64,000 bases of DNA from JALYNX01 sp040902845 (GTDB lineage: Bacteria > Actinomycetota > Acidimicrobiia > Spongiisociales > ZC4RG35), in assembly GCA_040902845.1 (NCBI GenBank), contig JBBDWM010000016.1, forward strand, positions 1 to 64,000. The letters are read 5' to 3'. Each line of letters opens with the position of its first letter. The stretch's first letter is position 1. The position numbers and the translations under genes were made by a program. Shown here in pieces: positions 17,865 to 27,043 of this stretch. The notes under the pieces were generated by a model. The model made no database searches and had not been told where the DNA came from. It saw only the letters and a list, made by a program, of their open reading frames with translations.

Positions 17865-19055
17865 TCAATCCGGGAGCAGCGGCACCGTCATGCCTTGGTC
17901 TTTGCCGAGTAGCACCGCCCGGGTGACTGCGGAGGACCCGAATCGGGCGTTGAGGTTGTCAAGGGCGTCATCGAGAGCCATGCCCGCCTCGCGATCGAAC
18001 GGCAGCACGAGCTGGACGGCTTCGTCGTCATCGAGATTGGCCATTGCCACGCCGACGAGAGTGAGACCCTGCACCTCGATCATCGGCATGGCATCCGCGA
18101 GCAGATCCCGTAGCGCGAGGAGGATCGTCTGGGTGTGAGCAGTCGCACGAGGCAGGGTGTGTGAACGCGTCGCCCGGGAGAAGTCGTCGAAACGCAGTCG
18201 AAGGATCACCGTTCGGCTCACCCGACCCGCGGTTCGCATTCGACGGGTCACCCGCTCGACCAGCCCGATCAGGATGGCGTCGAGGTCCGCCGGCGACCTC
18301 AGGGAGCGACCGAGCGCACGCTGCGACCCGATCGAGCGCCGCCTCCGGCCCACCTGCAACGGCCGTGGGTCGTGGTTGTGGGCCAGGGCATGGAGGTGGC
18401 GGCCTGACGCCCGGCCGAGCATCGCCACCAGGGCGGGCTCGGCAAGTTGAGCCAGTTCACCGACGGTGGAGATCCCCCGATCGTGCAGCTTGGCGGCAGT
18501 CACCTGTCCCACCCCCCAGACCCGTTCCACGGGCAAAGGGTGGAGAAAGTCGAGCTCACTCTCGGGCGGCACCACCAGGAGTCCGTCGGGTTTGGCCACC
18601 CCGCTCGCCACCTTGGCCAAGAACTTGGTGCGAGCCGCCCCAACTGTGATCGGCAAGCCGACCTCCTCGAGCACCTGTCGTCGTAGCCGCCGTGCTATCT
18701 CGGTGGGGGAGCCCGAGACCCGTTTCAACCCACCCACATCGAGGAAGGCCTCGTCGATCGAGATCCCTTCCACCATTGGCGTGGTGTCTTTGAACACCTC
18801 GAATACCGCCTTGCTCGCCTCGGAGTAGGCGGAGATCCTCGGCTCGACAACCATCGCCGGTGGGCAGAGCCGGCGGGCGAGGCCGCATCCCATCGCGGTG
18901 CGAACTCCGTACGCCCTCGCCTCATAGCTCGCCGCCAACACCACCCCCGACCCCACGATCACCGGGCGGGAGCGCAGCCGCGGATCATCACGTTGCTCGA
19001 CCGACGCATAGAAGGCGTCGAGATCGGCGTGCAGGATCGACGCCTCGTCTCGCAT
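17865..19055 (-). CDS. dinB: DNA polymerase IV
   Basis: 396 residues, a normal length for Y-family Pol IV. It starts ILHADLDAFYASVEQ with the first catalytic Asp, then YEARAYGVRTAM, the SIDEAFLDV motif with the remaining catalytic acids, VGAARTKFLAKVAS and a helix-hairpin-helix segment VWGVGQVTAAKL. The C-terminal LVLPF pattern suits a beta-clamp binding peptide, although about 45 residues follow it. It performs error-prone translesion synthesis. A perfect actinobacterial LexA box directly abuts the start codon, which is good evidence of SOS control. Confidence 0.93.
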   Translation of the reverse strand: MRDEASILHADLDAFYASVEQRDDPRLRSRPVIVGSGVVLAASYEARAYGVRTAMGCGLARRLCPPAMVVEPRISAYSEASKAVFEVFKDTTPMVEGISIDEAFLDVGGLKRVSGSPTEIARRLRRQVLEEVGLPITVGAARTKFLAKVASGVAKPDGLLVVPPESELDFLHPLPVERVWGVGQVTAAKLHDRGISTVGELAQLAEPALVAMLGRASGRHLHALAHNHDPRPLQVGRRRRSIGSQRALGRSLRSPADLDAILIGLVERVTRRMRTAGRVSRTVILRLRFDDFSRATRSHTLPRATAHTQTILLALRDLLADAMPMIEVQGLTLVGVAMANLDDDEAVQLVLPFDREAGMALDDALDNLNARFGSSAVTRAVLLGKDQGMTVPLLPD

Positions 19056-19069
19056 CGAACATATGTTCG
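19056..19069. promoter_or_regulatory. LexA (SOS) box of dinB
   Basis: CGAACATATGTTCG is a perfect match to the Gram-positive/actinobacterial LexA consensus CGAAC-N4-GTTCG and is fully palindromic. It touches the dinB initiation codon, so the mRNA is either leaderless or very short at its 5' end. Confidence 0.85.
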
Positions 19070-19119
19070 CTCAGTCGAGACCGGATGGCAAGAGGCAGCC
19101 GGCTCTCAACAGTCGACCG

Positions 19120-20097
19120 TTACCCGATGATCGCGGTGGCGATGGCGAAATAGACAATGATCGAGATCAGATCCTGGATGACGGTGGCGAGCGGTCCGCT
19201 CCCGTACGCCGGATCCTTCCCCAGGCGGTTGAGAAGATAAGGGAGCGCCATGGCCACCACGGTGGCGGTGCTGCAGGCGGCGAACAGCGCCAGAGCCGCC
19301 GTTGCTGCGACCTCGAGGTCGCCCCAGCGCCACAGCGCCAGCGGGTAGAAGGCAGCGGCGACCGTCACCCCCACCAGGAGACCCGTCAGGAGCTCGCGCT
19401 TGACCACCTGGCGGACCTTCACCCCAACCGACAGGCCCCGGATGATCAGAGTTTCGGTCTGGGTCCCCACGGCATCGGCCATGTAGACGATGCCGGGGAT
19501 GAAGAATGCCAGCAGGACATTGGCCTCGAGCTGCTGCTCATAGGCACCGATGAGGCCCGCCGAGATCAGGGCTCCGGCCAGCCCGACCAAAAGCCACGGC
19601 AGACGGTGCCAATAGCGACGGGTGACCGGCTCCTGGCTTGCCTCTCGAGCCGCCTCGGCATCGTGGACGAAGCCCCCAAGCCGGGCCAGGTCCTCGTCGT
19701 GCTCCCAGAGAAGAACCTGCAACATCCGCGACGGCGGGATCAAGCCAAGGAACACCCGGCCCTCACCGACCACCGCCAGCGTGGCTTCACCGTGCTGGAC
19801 CGCCTGCCACACCGCCCGCTCCTGGTGCAATCCCGGCCCAACCACCGGGGGGTCAGGATCCATCGCCGCCGCGGCCGACACCCCTTCGGGGGTAGCGAGC
19901 AGGTCCTCGATCCTGAGCAGACCGACCAGCCGGCCTTCATCGCAAACCGCCACCGCTGCCGCGGTGTCGAACCGGCGGCCTCCCAGCCAAGTTCTGATGG
20001 CGCCGATGGTGTCTGTCGGTGCGGCCACTGGCACCGCTCGAGCTACATGCTCACCGGCGGTTTCGAAAATCACCCGGTCTTCTGTTGACGTCACCAT
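19120..20097 (-). CDS. MgtE-type divalent cation transporter, short form
   Basis: 325 residues against about 450 for full MgtE. A regulatory CBS pair fills residues about 17-135. Five membrane segments follow, beginning near residue 168 (RLPWLLVGLAGALISAGLIG), with the signature GIVYMADAVGTQTE in the second, part of the ion pathway in MgtE. The usual N-terminal superhelical magnesium-sensing domain is missing, as in a group of short actinobacterial MgtE relatives. Likely a magnesium or cobalt channel or transporter in the cytoplasmic membrane. It is separately expressed from nifJ upstream, with a small hairpin between. Confidence 0.82.
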   Translation of the reverse strand: MVTSTEDRVIFETAGEHVARAVPVAAPTDTIGAIRTWLGGRRFDTAAAVAVCDEGRLVGLLRIEDLLATPEGVSAAAAMDPDPPVVGPGLHQERAVWQAVQHGEATLAVVGEGRVFLGLIPPSRMLQVLLWEHDEDLARLGGFVHDAEAAREASQEPVTRRYWHRLPWLLVGLAGALISAGLIGAYEQQLEANVLLAFFIPGIVYMADAVGTQTETLIIRGLSVGVKVRQVVKRELLTGLLVGVTVAAAFYPLALWRWGDLEVAATAALALFAACSTATVVAMALPYLLNRLGKDPAYGSGPLATVIQDLISIIVYFAIATAIIG

Positions 20098-20133
20098 CAG
20101 CCATCTCCTTCAGTGGGCCCGCAGAGCTTGGTC

Positions 20134-20170
20134 GAGTGACGAGGCTCGCGCTTCGCGAAGCGACTCGTTC
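20134..20170. terminator. hairpin between the DHOD-like gene and the MgtE-type gene
   Basis: The palindromic core CGCTTCGCGAAGCG is flanked by imperfect arms (GACGAGGCTCG ... CGACTCGTTC) downstream of the nifJ-linked gene on its strand. It could terminate that operon. There is no T-run, so the call is weak. Confidence 0.35.
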
Positions 20171-20213
20171 GGGATTGTGACCGTCACCTGTGCCCGCGGG
20201 CTCGCCTTGATGA

Positions 20214-21224
20214 TCACCACCGGGGCGAGTACGACATCAGGGCTCGCATGTAATTGGCTCGCTCGAATTCCGATGGGTCGGCGACCGCTGCCTGACTGAA
20301 GGATCCTTTGGCTTGCTCCAGGGACTCGTAGCCCTTTTCCTCGAGCCAGGTTCTAAGTCCGTCCACCGTTTCACGCAATCGCTCCGGTCCATGGCGAAGA
20401 AGGGACGAGGCCATCATCGTGACGTCGGCGCCCGCAAGGACCAGCTTTGCGGCCTCTTCGGCCCCGTCTACTCCCGTAGTCGCAGCCAACGAGCCTTCGA
20501 TCCGCCCGTGGAGGATGGCAATCCATCGGAGCACCAGACGAAGCTCGGCTGGAGTGGACAGGACCAGGTTGGGGACCACCTCCATCCGTTCGAGGTCTAT
20601 GTCGGGCTGGTAAAAGCGGTTGAAGATGACGAGGCCGTCGGCTCCGGCGCTGATCAAGCGGGTGGCCATGTTCGCCATGGAGGAAAAGAAGGGACCGACC
20701 TTCACCGCCAGGGGCACCTCGACCGTTTGCCGTACCAATTCGACCAGACTCAGGTACTGATGCTCCACCTGGCTTCCGGTGAGGGTGGGGTCGGCGGCAA
20801 TCAGGTAGATGTTGAGCTCGAGGGCATCGATTCCCTCGTCTGCGAGAATCTTGGCGTACAGGACCCAGCCCCCGGCTGTGGTGCCGTTGAGGCTGGCGAT
20901 AACGGGGACTTTCAACTCGGACTTTGCTGCCCGAATCAGCTCGAGGTACCGGTCGGGCCCGGTGTTGTAGTCGTTCAACTCGGGGAGGTAGCCGCTGGCT
21001 GCTTCCGCAAAGGAGTCTTTGGCCCAATCCAGCCCCATGTGCACTGCCATCGCCTCGTGTTCGACCTGCTCCTCAAACAGCGAAGGCAGCACGACTGCAG
21101 ATGCGCCCGCCTCAACCAGGCGAAGGAGATGGTCGATGTCACCGGTTATCGGCGAAGCCGAGGGCACGATGGGATGGGCGAGCGTCATTCCCAAGTACCG
21201 GGTGCGCATGTCGACAGTCATCAA
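20214..21224 (-). CDS. dihydroorotate dehydrogenase-like flavoprotein linked to nifJ
   Basis: 336 residues in a TIM-barrel, FMN-binding layout: MRTRYLGMTLAHPIVPSASP at the start, VIASLNG, ELNIYL, VKVGPFFSSM and the phosphate-binding end (IEGSLAATTGVDGAEEAAKLVLAGADVTMMASSLL). These features match the dihydroorotate dehydrogenase-like proteins commonly found next to pyruvate:ferredoxin oxidoreductase, not the pyrimidine enzyme PyrD. Its ATG overlaps the nifJ stop by four bases (ATGA), so the two are translated together. It may pass electrons or modify a related substrate; the true reaction is not known. Confidence 0.85.
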   Translation of the reverse strand: MMTVDMRTRYLGMTLAHPIVPSASPITGDIDHLLRLVEAGASAVVLPSLFEEQVEHEAMAVHMGLDWAKDSFAEAASGYLPELNDYNTGPDRYLELIRAAKSELKVPVIASLNGTTAGGWVLYAKILADEGIDALELNIYLIAADPTLTGSQVEHQYLSLVELVRQTVEVPLAVKVGPFFSSMANMATRLISAGADGLVIFNRFYQPDIDLERMEVVPNLVLSTPAELRLVLRWIAILHGRIEGSLAATTGVDGAEEAAKLVLAGADVTMMASSLLRHGPERLRETVDGLRTWLEEKGYESLEQAKGSFSQAAVADPSEFERANYMRALMSYSPRW

Positions 21225-24200
21225 TCCTCCAGTTCGGCGTATTCGGCGGTGCGATGGACCTCGACGAGTTGTTCGTACAGATGCCAGCGATCGTCGATGT
21301 CTCTTTGCGCGCTCGCCATGAGCTCGTCAGATCGCTCCGGGTTGGCCCGGGTCAACATGGCGAAGCGGCCCTCCTTTTCGGCGAAGTCCTTGAAGCGAAT
21401 GGTCGGTTTGCGGCTGTCGAGTCGCAAGCCGGGTTGACCCTGAGCCTCGAAGGCCGGGTCGTAGCGGTACAGCGGCCAATAACCGGAGGCGGCTGCCTCC
21501 TTCTGGTGGCTCATCTGCGTTGACATCTCGATTCCATGGGCGATACAAGGGCTATAGGCGAGGATCAGAGACACACCGCGATGAGCCTCGGCCTCGGCGA
21601 AGGCCTTAACGGTCTGGGTCATGTTGGCCCCCATCGCCACCTGTGCCACGTAGACGTTTCCATAGGCCATGGCGATCTGGCCGAGGTCCTTCTTCGCGGT
21701 GCTCTTGCCACCCGATGCGAACTTGGCGACGGCCGCCCGAGGGGTCGCCTTGGAAGCTTGGCCCCCGGTGTTGGAATACACCTCGGTGTCGAGGACCAGG
21801 ATGTTGATGTCGCGACCCGAGGCGAGCACATGGTCGAGGCCTCCAAAGCCGATGTCGTAAGCCCACCCGTCTCCACCGACGATCCACACCGAAGTGCGAA
21901 CCAAGGCATCGGCGACTCCTTCAAGCCGTCGGGCGAGGAGCCCCTCCATGCCGGCCAACTGCTCGCGCAGGCTCTCGACTCGCCGACGTTGATCGGCGAT
22001 CCCCAGCTCCTCTGATTGATCGGCCTCGAGGATCTCCACCCCCAACTGTCCGAGCTCGGGGATGAGAGCGGTCACCAGAAGAAGGGCATCGGCTTCCATG
22101 GCCTCGAGTCCGAGACGCATCCCCAACCCGAATTCGGCGTTGTCCTCGAACAATGAGTTGGCCCACGCCGGTCCCCGCCCGGTCTCATCGACCGTCCAAG
22201 GCGTGGTTGGGAGGTTGCCGCCGTAAATCGATGAGCATCCGGTGGCGTTAGCGATGACTACTCGGTCGCCGAATTGCTGAGAGAGAAGCTTGAGGTATGG
22301 CGTCTCCCCACATCCGGCGCAGGCCCCTGAGAATTCGAACAGCGGCTCGATCATCTGCGACCCCTTCACCGAATCGAGCCTCACCTCATGACGTGGTGGG
22401 TCGGGGATGGTGAGATAGAAGTCGAAGTTGGCCCGTTCCCTCTCGAGATGGTCGTCCTTGGCCACCATGTCAATCGCCTTGTGCCGGATCTCCTCCTTTG
22501 ACCGGGCCGGGCACACGTCCACACACACCCCACAACCGGTGCAGTCGTCAGGAGCCACTTGGAGAGCTAGCACCTTGCCCTCGAATTCAGTTCCGCTCGC
22601 TTCCTTCCATACGAACCCAATGGGGGCGCCCTTCAGTGCCTCAGGATCGAACACCTTGAACCGGATCGCGGCATGGGGGCAGACCAAGGCGCAACGGGCA
22701 CAGTCGATGCAGATCGTTGGGTCCCAGATGGGGATCTCGGTCCCGATCGAGCGCTTCTCCCACAGTGCGGTTCCGGTGGGGAAAGTGCCGTCGACCGGCA
22801 TCGCCGAAACCGGAAGCAGGTCGCCCTTCCCAGCCAGCATCATTCCGGTCACTCGTTGAATGAAGTCGGGGGCCGTTGCCAGCCTGGAAGAGAGGAGGTC
22901 GCCAGGACCAGTGACGTCTGTGATCGTCGCAGCGGGGACGGTCACTTGTCGCAGCCCCTCAAGAGTCGAATTGATCGCCTCCAGGTTGCGGCGGACCACC
23001 ACCTCTCCTCTCTTGCCATACGCCCTGGTCACCTCCTCAGTGATCGCCGCCATAGCCTCGTCGCGGGGCATGATCTTCGAAAGGGCGAAGAAGCACGTCT
23101 GGAGGACGGTGTTGATCCGCCCGCCCAGACCCGCTTCGGCCGCGATTCGGGTGGCGTCCACCACCCAGAAATCGAGGCCCTTGTCGACGATTCCCCGCTG
23201 GATCCAGCCGGGAAGGTGCCCCCATACCTCATTTGAGTCATAGCGGCTGTTGAGCAGGAACGTGGCCCCGGGTGCAGCGAGCTCGAGCACATCGACGTTT
23301 TCGAGCAGGTGGAATTGATGGCAGGCGACGAAAGTCGCCTGCCCCGGGCCTATCAGGTAGGTGGAGGCGATCGGATGCGGTCCGAATCGGAGGTGGGAGA
23401 TGGTCCGCGACCCCGACTTCTTGGAGTCATAGACGAAGTAGCCCTGGGCATAAAGGTCAGTGCGGTCGCCGATGATCTTGACCGTGGCCTTGTTGGCCCC
23501 GACGGTGCCATCGCTTCCCAGTCCAAAAAACACCCCCCGAACCATGCCTTCTGGCTCGTCCCAGTCGTCGGAGCTGTATTCCAGGCTGGCGTGAGTGACG
23601 TCATCGTTGATGCCAACCGTGAAGTGACGCTTAGGGGTCTCCCGGTCGAGCTCGGCGAAGACAGCCGACGCCATGGCTGGCGTGAACTCCTTAGAGGCCA
23701 GTCCGTACCGGCCACCAATTACGTGCGGGCTGGGGCGATCTCCCTCGAACAGCGCGGTGACGACGTCGAGATACAGAGGTTCCCCGACTGCACCTGGCTC
23801 CTTGGTCCGGTCGAGGACGGCAACGGCTCGGGTGGTCGGTGGGAGAATCGCCCGGAAGGCATCGCTGTCGAATGGCCGGTAGAGGCGGACGATCACCATG
23901 CCGATGCGTTCCCCCCGGGCGACCAGTCGCTCCACTGCTTCCGATGCGGCGCCCACCCCGGAACCCATGAGGACTATGACCCGTTCGGCCTCAGGGTGAC
24001 CGACGTAATCGAAGAGGTGGTAGCTGCGGCCGGTGAGCTCGGCGAATCGATCCATCTCGGCTTGCACGATCGACGGCACGGCGGAGTAATAGGGATTGAT
24101 TGCTTCCCGCGCCTGGAAGAAGACGTCCGGATCCTGGGCCGAGCCGCGCAGCACCGGACGGTGCGGGCTGAGGGCTCGCAGCCGGTGCTGGGCAATCAGG

Positions 24201-24793
24201 TCCTCATCGATCATCGCCCTGAGCACGTCATTGCCAAGAGCGACGATCTTCGCAACCTCATGCGAGGTCCGGAATCCATCAAAGAAATGGAGGAAAGGAA
24301 TGCGCGCCCGTAGCGTGGCGGCGTGGGAGACCAAGGCGAGATCCTGAACCTCCTGCACCGAAGCCGAGGCCAGCATTGCGAAACCCGTTTGACGGGCGGC
24401 CATCACGTCGGAATGGTCACCGAAGATCGACAGGGCATGTGTGGCCAAAGTCCTTGCCGCGATGTGGAACACCGTCGAAGTCAGCTCGCCAGCGATCTTG
24501 TACATATTGGGCAGCATGAGAAGCAGGCCCTGTGAGGCGGTGAAGGTGGTTGTGAGAGCCCCTACCTGAAGCGATCCGTGCACGGCACCAGCCGCGCCGG
24601 CTTCGCTCTGCATCTCCACCACGTCGGGAACCACTCCCCACAGATTGGTGCGACCCATATGCGACCATGCGTCGGAATGCTCACCCATCGGCGTAGCGGG
24701 AGTGATCGGGTAAATGGCGATCACCTCGCTCAGGGCGTGAGCCACTCGGGCCGCGGCCTCATTGCCGTCGACCGTGGCGAAGAGATTCGACAT
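21221..24793 (-). CDS. nifJ: pyruvate:ferredoxin (flavodoxin) oxidoreductase
   Basis: About 1190 residues in one chain, the usual size of the homodimeric enzyme. Domains in order are the pyrimidine-binding half (YPITPATPMGEHSD), the CoA-binding/transketolase C-like region, a double 4Fe-4S ferredoxin domain (CIDCARCALVCP near 693 and CTGCGVCVDVCP near 748), and the TPP/Mg domain with CAGCGETPYLKLL and GGDGWAYDIGFGGLDHVL. It converts pyruvate, CoA and oxidised ferredoxin or flavodoxin to acetyl-CoA and CO2. I use ATG at 24793; an in-frame TTG at 24802 adds three residues. It implies an anaerobic or facultative phase. Confidence 0.95.
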   Translation of the reverse strand: MSNLFATVDGNEAAARVAHALSEVIAIYPITPATPMGEHSDAWSHMGRTNLWGVVPDVVEMQSEAGAAGAVHGSLQVGALTTTFTASQGLLLMLPNMYKIAGELTSTVFHIAARTLATHALSIFGDHSDVMAARQTGFAMLASASVQEVQDLALVSHAATLRARIPFLHFFDGFRTSHEVAKIVALGNDVLRAMIDEDLIAQHRLRALSPHRPVLRGSAQDPDVFFQAREAINPYYSAVPSIVQAEMDRFAELTGRSYHLFDYVGHPEAERVIVLMGSGVGAASEAVERLVARGERIGMVIVRLYRPFDSDAFRAILPPTTRAVAVLDRTKEPGAVGEPLYLDVVTALFEGDRPSPHVIGGRYGLASKEFTPAMASAVFAELDRETPKRHFTVGINDDVTHASLEYSSDDWDEPEGMVRGVFFGLGSDGTVGANKATVKIIGDRTDLYAQGYFVYDSKKSGSRTISHLRFGPHPIASTYLIGPGQATFVACHQFHLLENVDVLELAAPGATFLLNSRYDSNEVWGHLPGWIQRGIVDKGLDFWVVDATRIAAEAGLGGRINTVLQTCFFALSKIMPRDEAMAAITEEVTRAYGKRGEVVVRRNLEAINSTLEGLRQVTVPAATITDVTGPGDLLSSRLATAPDFIQRVTGMMLAGKGDLLPVSAMPVDGTFPTGTALWEKRSIGTEIPIWDPTICIDCARCALVCPHAAIRFKVFDPEALKGAPIGFVWKEASGTEFEGKVLALQVAPDDCTGCGVCVDVCPARSKEEIRHKAIDMVAKDDHLERERANFDFYLTIPDPPRHEVRLDSVKGSQMIEPLFEFSGACAGCGETPYLKLLSQQFGDRVVIANATGCSSIYGGNLPTTPWTVDETGRGPAWANSLFEDNAEFGLGMRLGLEAMEADALLLVTALIPELGQLGVEILEADQSEELGIADQRRRVESLREQLAGMEGLLARRLEGVADALVRTSVWIVGGDGWAYDIGFGGLDHVLASGRDINILVLDTEVYSNTGGQASKATPRAAVAKFASGGKSTAKKDLGQIAMAYGNVYVAQVAMGANMTQTVKAFAEAEAHRGVSLILAYSPCIAHGIEMSTQMSHQKEAAASGYWPLYRYDPAFEAQGQPGLRLDSRKPTIRFKDFAEKEGRFAMLTRANPERSDELMASAQRDIDDRWHLYEQLVEVHRTAEYAELED

Positions 24794-24955
24794 ATCATTC
24801 AATCTATGGACGCGCGGCGTTCCACGCGAGAGCCGAACGTCACGACAACCGCGGTCGAAGCGCCCTAGTCACACGATCAACCGACCGTTGAGAAACTCGG
24901 CGCCGGTCTGTTTTGACCTCGTGGTGGGACCCCGACGACGAACAAGGAGAACTCG

Positions 24956-25807
24956 ATGCCGTGGGCAGTGGTCAGGAGCGGGGACACCTCAGCAGTCAAG
25001 GCCCGTGGAGGCGAAGGTCTCACCGTGCGGGCTCTGGTCGGGGCTGAGCAGGGTGCGGTGCACATCGAGGTCGCTCTGGTCGAGCTGGCCCCGGGCGGGC
25101 GCATCGACGGTCAGTACCACCCCTTCGAAGAGTCGTGCTATCTGCTCGAAGGCGAAGTTCTGCTGGCGATGGGCGGGGAGACCCACCACCTCAGGTCCGA
25201 CGACTACGCCTATGCCCCCGTAGCCATGCCGCATGCCTGGAGGAACCCAGGGGAGACGACGGCCCGCTGGCTGAGGATCCGCTCGCCGCAGCCGAGGACC
25301 ATCGGCGGGGCGACGGGCACCTACCCCTCCGGCGTTGTGCCGGCTGAGACCGGTCGTCCGGTTGACCCGTCGGATCCGACCACTCCTCTGGTGGGCCATT
25401 TCGACTCCGACATGCTCCCCACCCCCGGTCCTCTGCAGATGAAGGGGTTCCGTTCGGCCGCCGCCCGCAATGTGGGGCTCTGGAACCTCATCGACGAGGT
25501 GGTCGGGGCAGTACATCACACCGTGTTCGTGGTCCAGTGCCGGCCGATGGGAAGCCTGATCGGCCCCGAGTCCCAGCATTTCCACCCATTCGAGGAGACC
25601 TATTACGTAGTCAGCGGCGAGATGGTTGCCCATCTGGAAGACGAGGCAGTGGAGGTGAAGACCGGCGACCTGATCTTTGCCGGGGTCAACACCTTCCACG
25701 GGTTCTCCAACATCAGCGACGCCCCGGTGCGCTGGATCGAAGCCCAGGCCCCGGTGCCGCCAGGCTCGGGAGCCTTCTACTTCCGCGGGGAGTGGGCCGG
25801 GCACTGA
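24956..25807 (+). CDS. bicupin protein, (S)-ureidoglycine aminohydrolase-like fold
   Basis: 283 residues with two cupin domains. The first has GQYHPFEESCYLLEGEV and a later PHAW (about residues 45-100); the second has QHFHPFEETYYVVSGEM and TFHGF (about 205-255). Each supplies His and Glu ligands for a metal. Tandem cupins of this size include (S)-ureidoglycine aminohydrolase and other sugar or keto-acid isomerases, but the resemblance is not close enough to name the reaction. It is preceded by a plausible GGAG-type site and divergent to nifJ. One copy of a 47-bp palindromic repeat follows its stop. Confidence 0.75.
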   Translation: MPWAVVRSGDTSAVKARGGEGLTVRALVGAEQGAVHIEVALVELAPGGRIDGQYHPFEESCYLLEGEVLLAMGGETHHLRSDDYAYAPVAMPHAWRNPGETTARWLRIRSPQPRTIGGATGTYPSGVVPAETGRPVDPSDPTTPLVGHFDSDMLPTPGPLQMKGFRSAAARNVGLWNLIDEVVGAVHHTVFVVQCRPMGSLIGPESQHFHPFEETYYVVSGEMVAHLEDEAVEVKTGDLIFAGVNTFHGFSNISDAPVRWIEAQAPVPPGSGAFYFRGEWAGH

Positions 25808-25825
25808 CCGATTGGCGCCGCCCCC

Positions 25826-25872
25826 TAATTGGGACCTACAGGTGCCATATCCGGCCCTGTGGATCTCAATTA
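25826..25872. repeat. 47-bp two-stem palindromic repeat, copy 1
   Basis: It starts TAATTGGGACC and ends with an imperfect mirror ATCTCAATTA, with an inner stem around CAGG/CCTG and the loop GCCATATCCGG. It matches the copies at 53081-53127 (inverted) and 61058-61104. It lies 18 bases after the bicupin stop and could act as a terminator or an RNA stability element. Confidence 0.85.
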
Positions 25873-25990
25873 CGGAGGGGAGGGTAACTAGGCTCGATTG
25901 ATCGGGCCCGAGCATCCTTGAAGGGAATGCCCGCCCCCAATAGTGGCGAGCCGAGTGTCAACTACCAGGTAAGAGAACGAGGAATTTCTG

Positions 25991-26899
25991 ATGATCTATG
26001 CCGCCATCATCCTGGCCGCCGCAGGGCTGTTCGTCTGGGCCAGGAGTTGGCCCGATCCGGACGTGGACAGGCTGTTCCAAAGAATCGGGATAGTTGGAAT
26101 CATCATTGCCCCAATTCTGGTCATGGCCTCGACGCTGACCATCGTCTCCCCGGGCGAGGTAGCCGTGCCGGTCCTCTTTGGTTCGGCCCAGACACCGCTC
26201 GAAGAGGGCTTCCATCTGCGAAATCCGTTCGCCTCGGTGCGGCCGCTCTCGGTTCGAACCCAGGAGTCGACTTACTCGGACACTATCGGTGAAGGGGAAC
26301 AGACCGATCGAGCGGATGCGATCACCGCGGTGTCACTGGAGAACGCGTCGGTTCGGGTCGAGATCACCATTCTCTGGCATCTGGTCGGATCGGAAGCTTC
26401 GAAGGTTTACCGCGCCCTTGGCACCGGCTACCGGGACGTGATTGTGCGACCGGTGTCGCGATCAGCAGTCCGCGACTGCATCTCCAAGTATCGATTCGAG
26501 TTGGCCCGCACCTCTCAACGCCCTGATGTTGAACGTTGCATCGAGGAGTCACTCACCGGAGAATTCGAGCCACGTGGTCTTGCGGTCGATGGAGTCCAGT
26601 TGCGCGACATCGCCGCCACACCAGAATTGCAGGCGTCCATCGAGGCGAAACTTCAAGCTGAGCAGGACGCCCAGCGAGCCCAGTTCCGCCAAGATCAAGC
26701 CCGCATCGATGCCGAAACCAGAGTCATCACCGCTGGCGCGGAAGCCGAGGCGAACCAACTGGTCGCCGAGTCGCTGACACCGGACCTTCTCCAACTTCGG
26801 ATTGTGGAGGCCCTGTCCGACAAGGCGATCGTGTATCTCCTGGGGAGCGAAGGTCCGACACCTGTGATCCCTTTGCCTACCCCGGTGCCTACTCCGTGA
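25991..26899 (+). CDS. SPFH/band 7 (prohibitin-like) membrane protein
   Basis: 302 residues. Two hydrophobic segments at the N terminus (about 2-17 and 34-52) anchor an SPFH domain: VSPGEVAVPVLFGSAQTPLEEGFHLRNP opens it, and TVRVEITILWHLV-type strands and an AVRDCISKYRFELARTSQR region follow. The helical tail rich in Ala, Glu and Gln (IEAKLQAEQDAQRAQFRQDQARIDAETRV) is the coiled coil that drives oligomerisation. The end is a short Pro-Thr-rich tail. The family forms large membrane rings. It opens the metabolic island but may not belong to it functionally. Confidence 0.8.
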   Translation: MIYAAIILAAAGLFVWARSWPDPDVDRLFQRIGIVGIIIAPILVMASTLTIVSPGEVAVPVLFGSAQTPLEEGFHLRNPFASVRPLSVRTQESTYSDTIGEGEQTDRADAITAVSLENASVRVEITILWHLVGSEASKVYRALGTGYRDVIVRPVSRSAVRDCISKYRFELARTSQRPDVERCIEESLTGEFEPRGLAVDGVQLRDIAATPELQASIEAKLQAEQDAQRAQFRQDQARIDAETRVITAGAEAEANQLVAESLTPDLLQLRIVEALSDKAIVYLLGSEGPTPVIPLPTPVPTP

Positions 26900-26951
26900 A
26901 CTGTTCAGGTTCTCCAGTCGGAGCTGCCCGGGCCTGCGATGGAGATCCCAC

Positions 26952-26981
26952 TTGACGCGCCGCCCCAGCGCGTAGTACTTT
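26952..26981 (+). promoter_or_regulatory. possible sigma-70-type promoter for the AmiS/UreI gene
   Basis: TTGACG at 26952-26957 and TACTTT at 26976-26981 are separated by 18 bases and lie 62 bases before the next start codon. The -35 is close to consensus, the -10 is weak. Confidence 0.4.
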
Positions 26982-27043
26982 CTGACACAGTTCGTCTCCG
27001 ATCCGACAAACGGCACGTCTAACAAACGGAGGATGGCCCAAAT

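Noticed and set aside
24956..25807. Bicupin as an allantoin-pathway ureidoglycine aminohydrolase belonging to the carbamoyl-transfer module
   Set aside because: The fold is compatible, but no allantoinase, allantoate amidohydrolase or ureidoglycolate dehydrogenase is present, and the gene lies outside the island beyond an SPFH gene. Kept only as a fold-level call.
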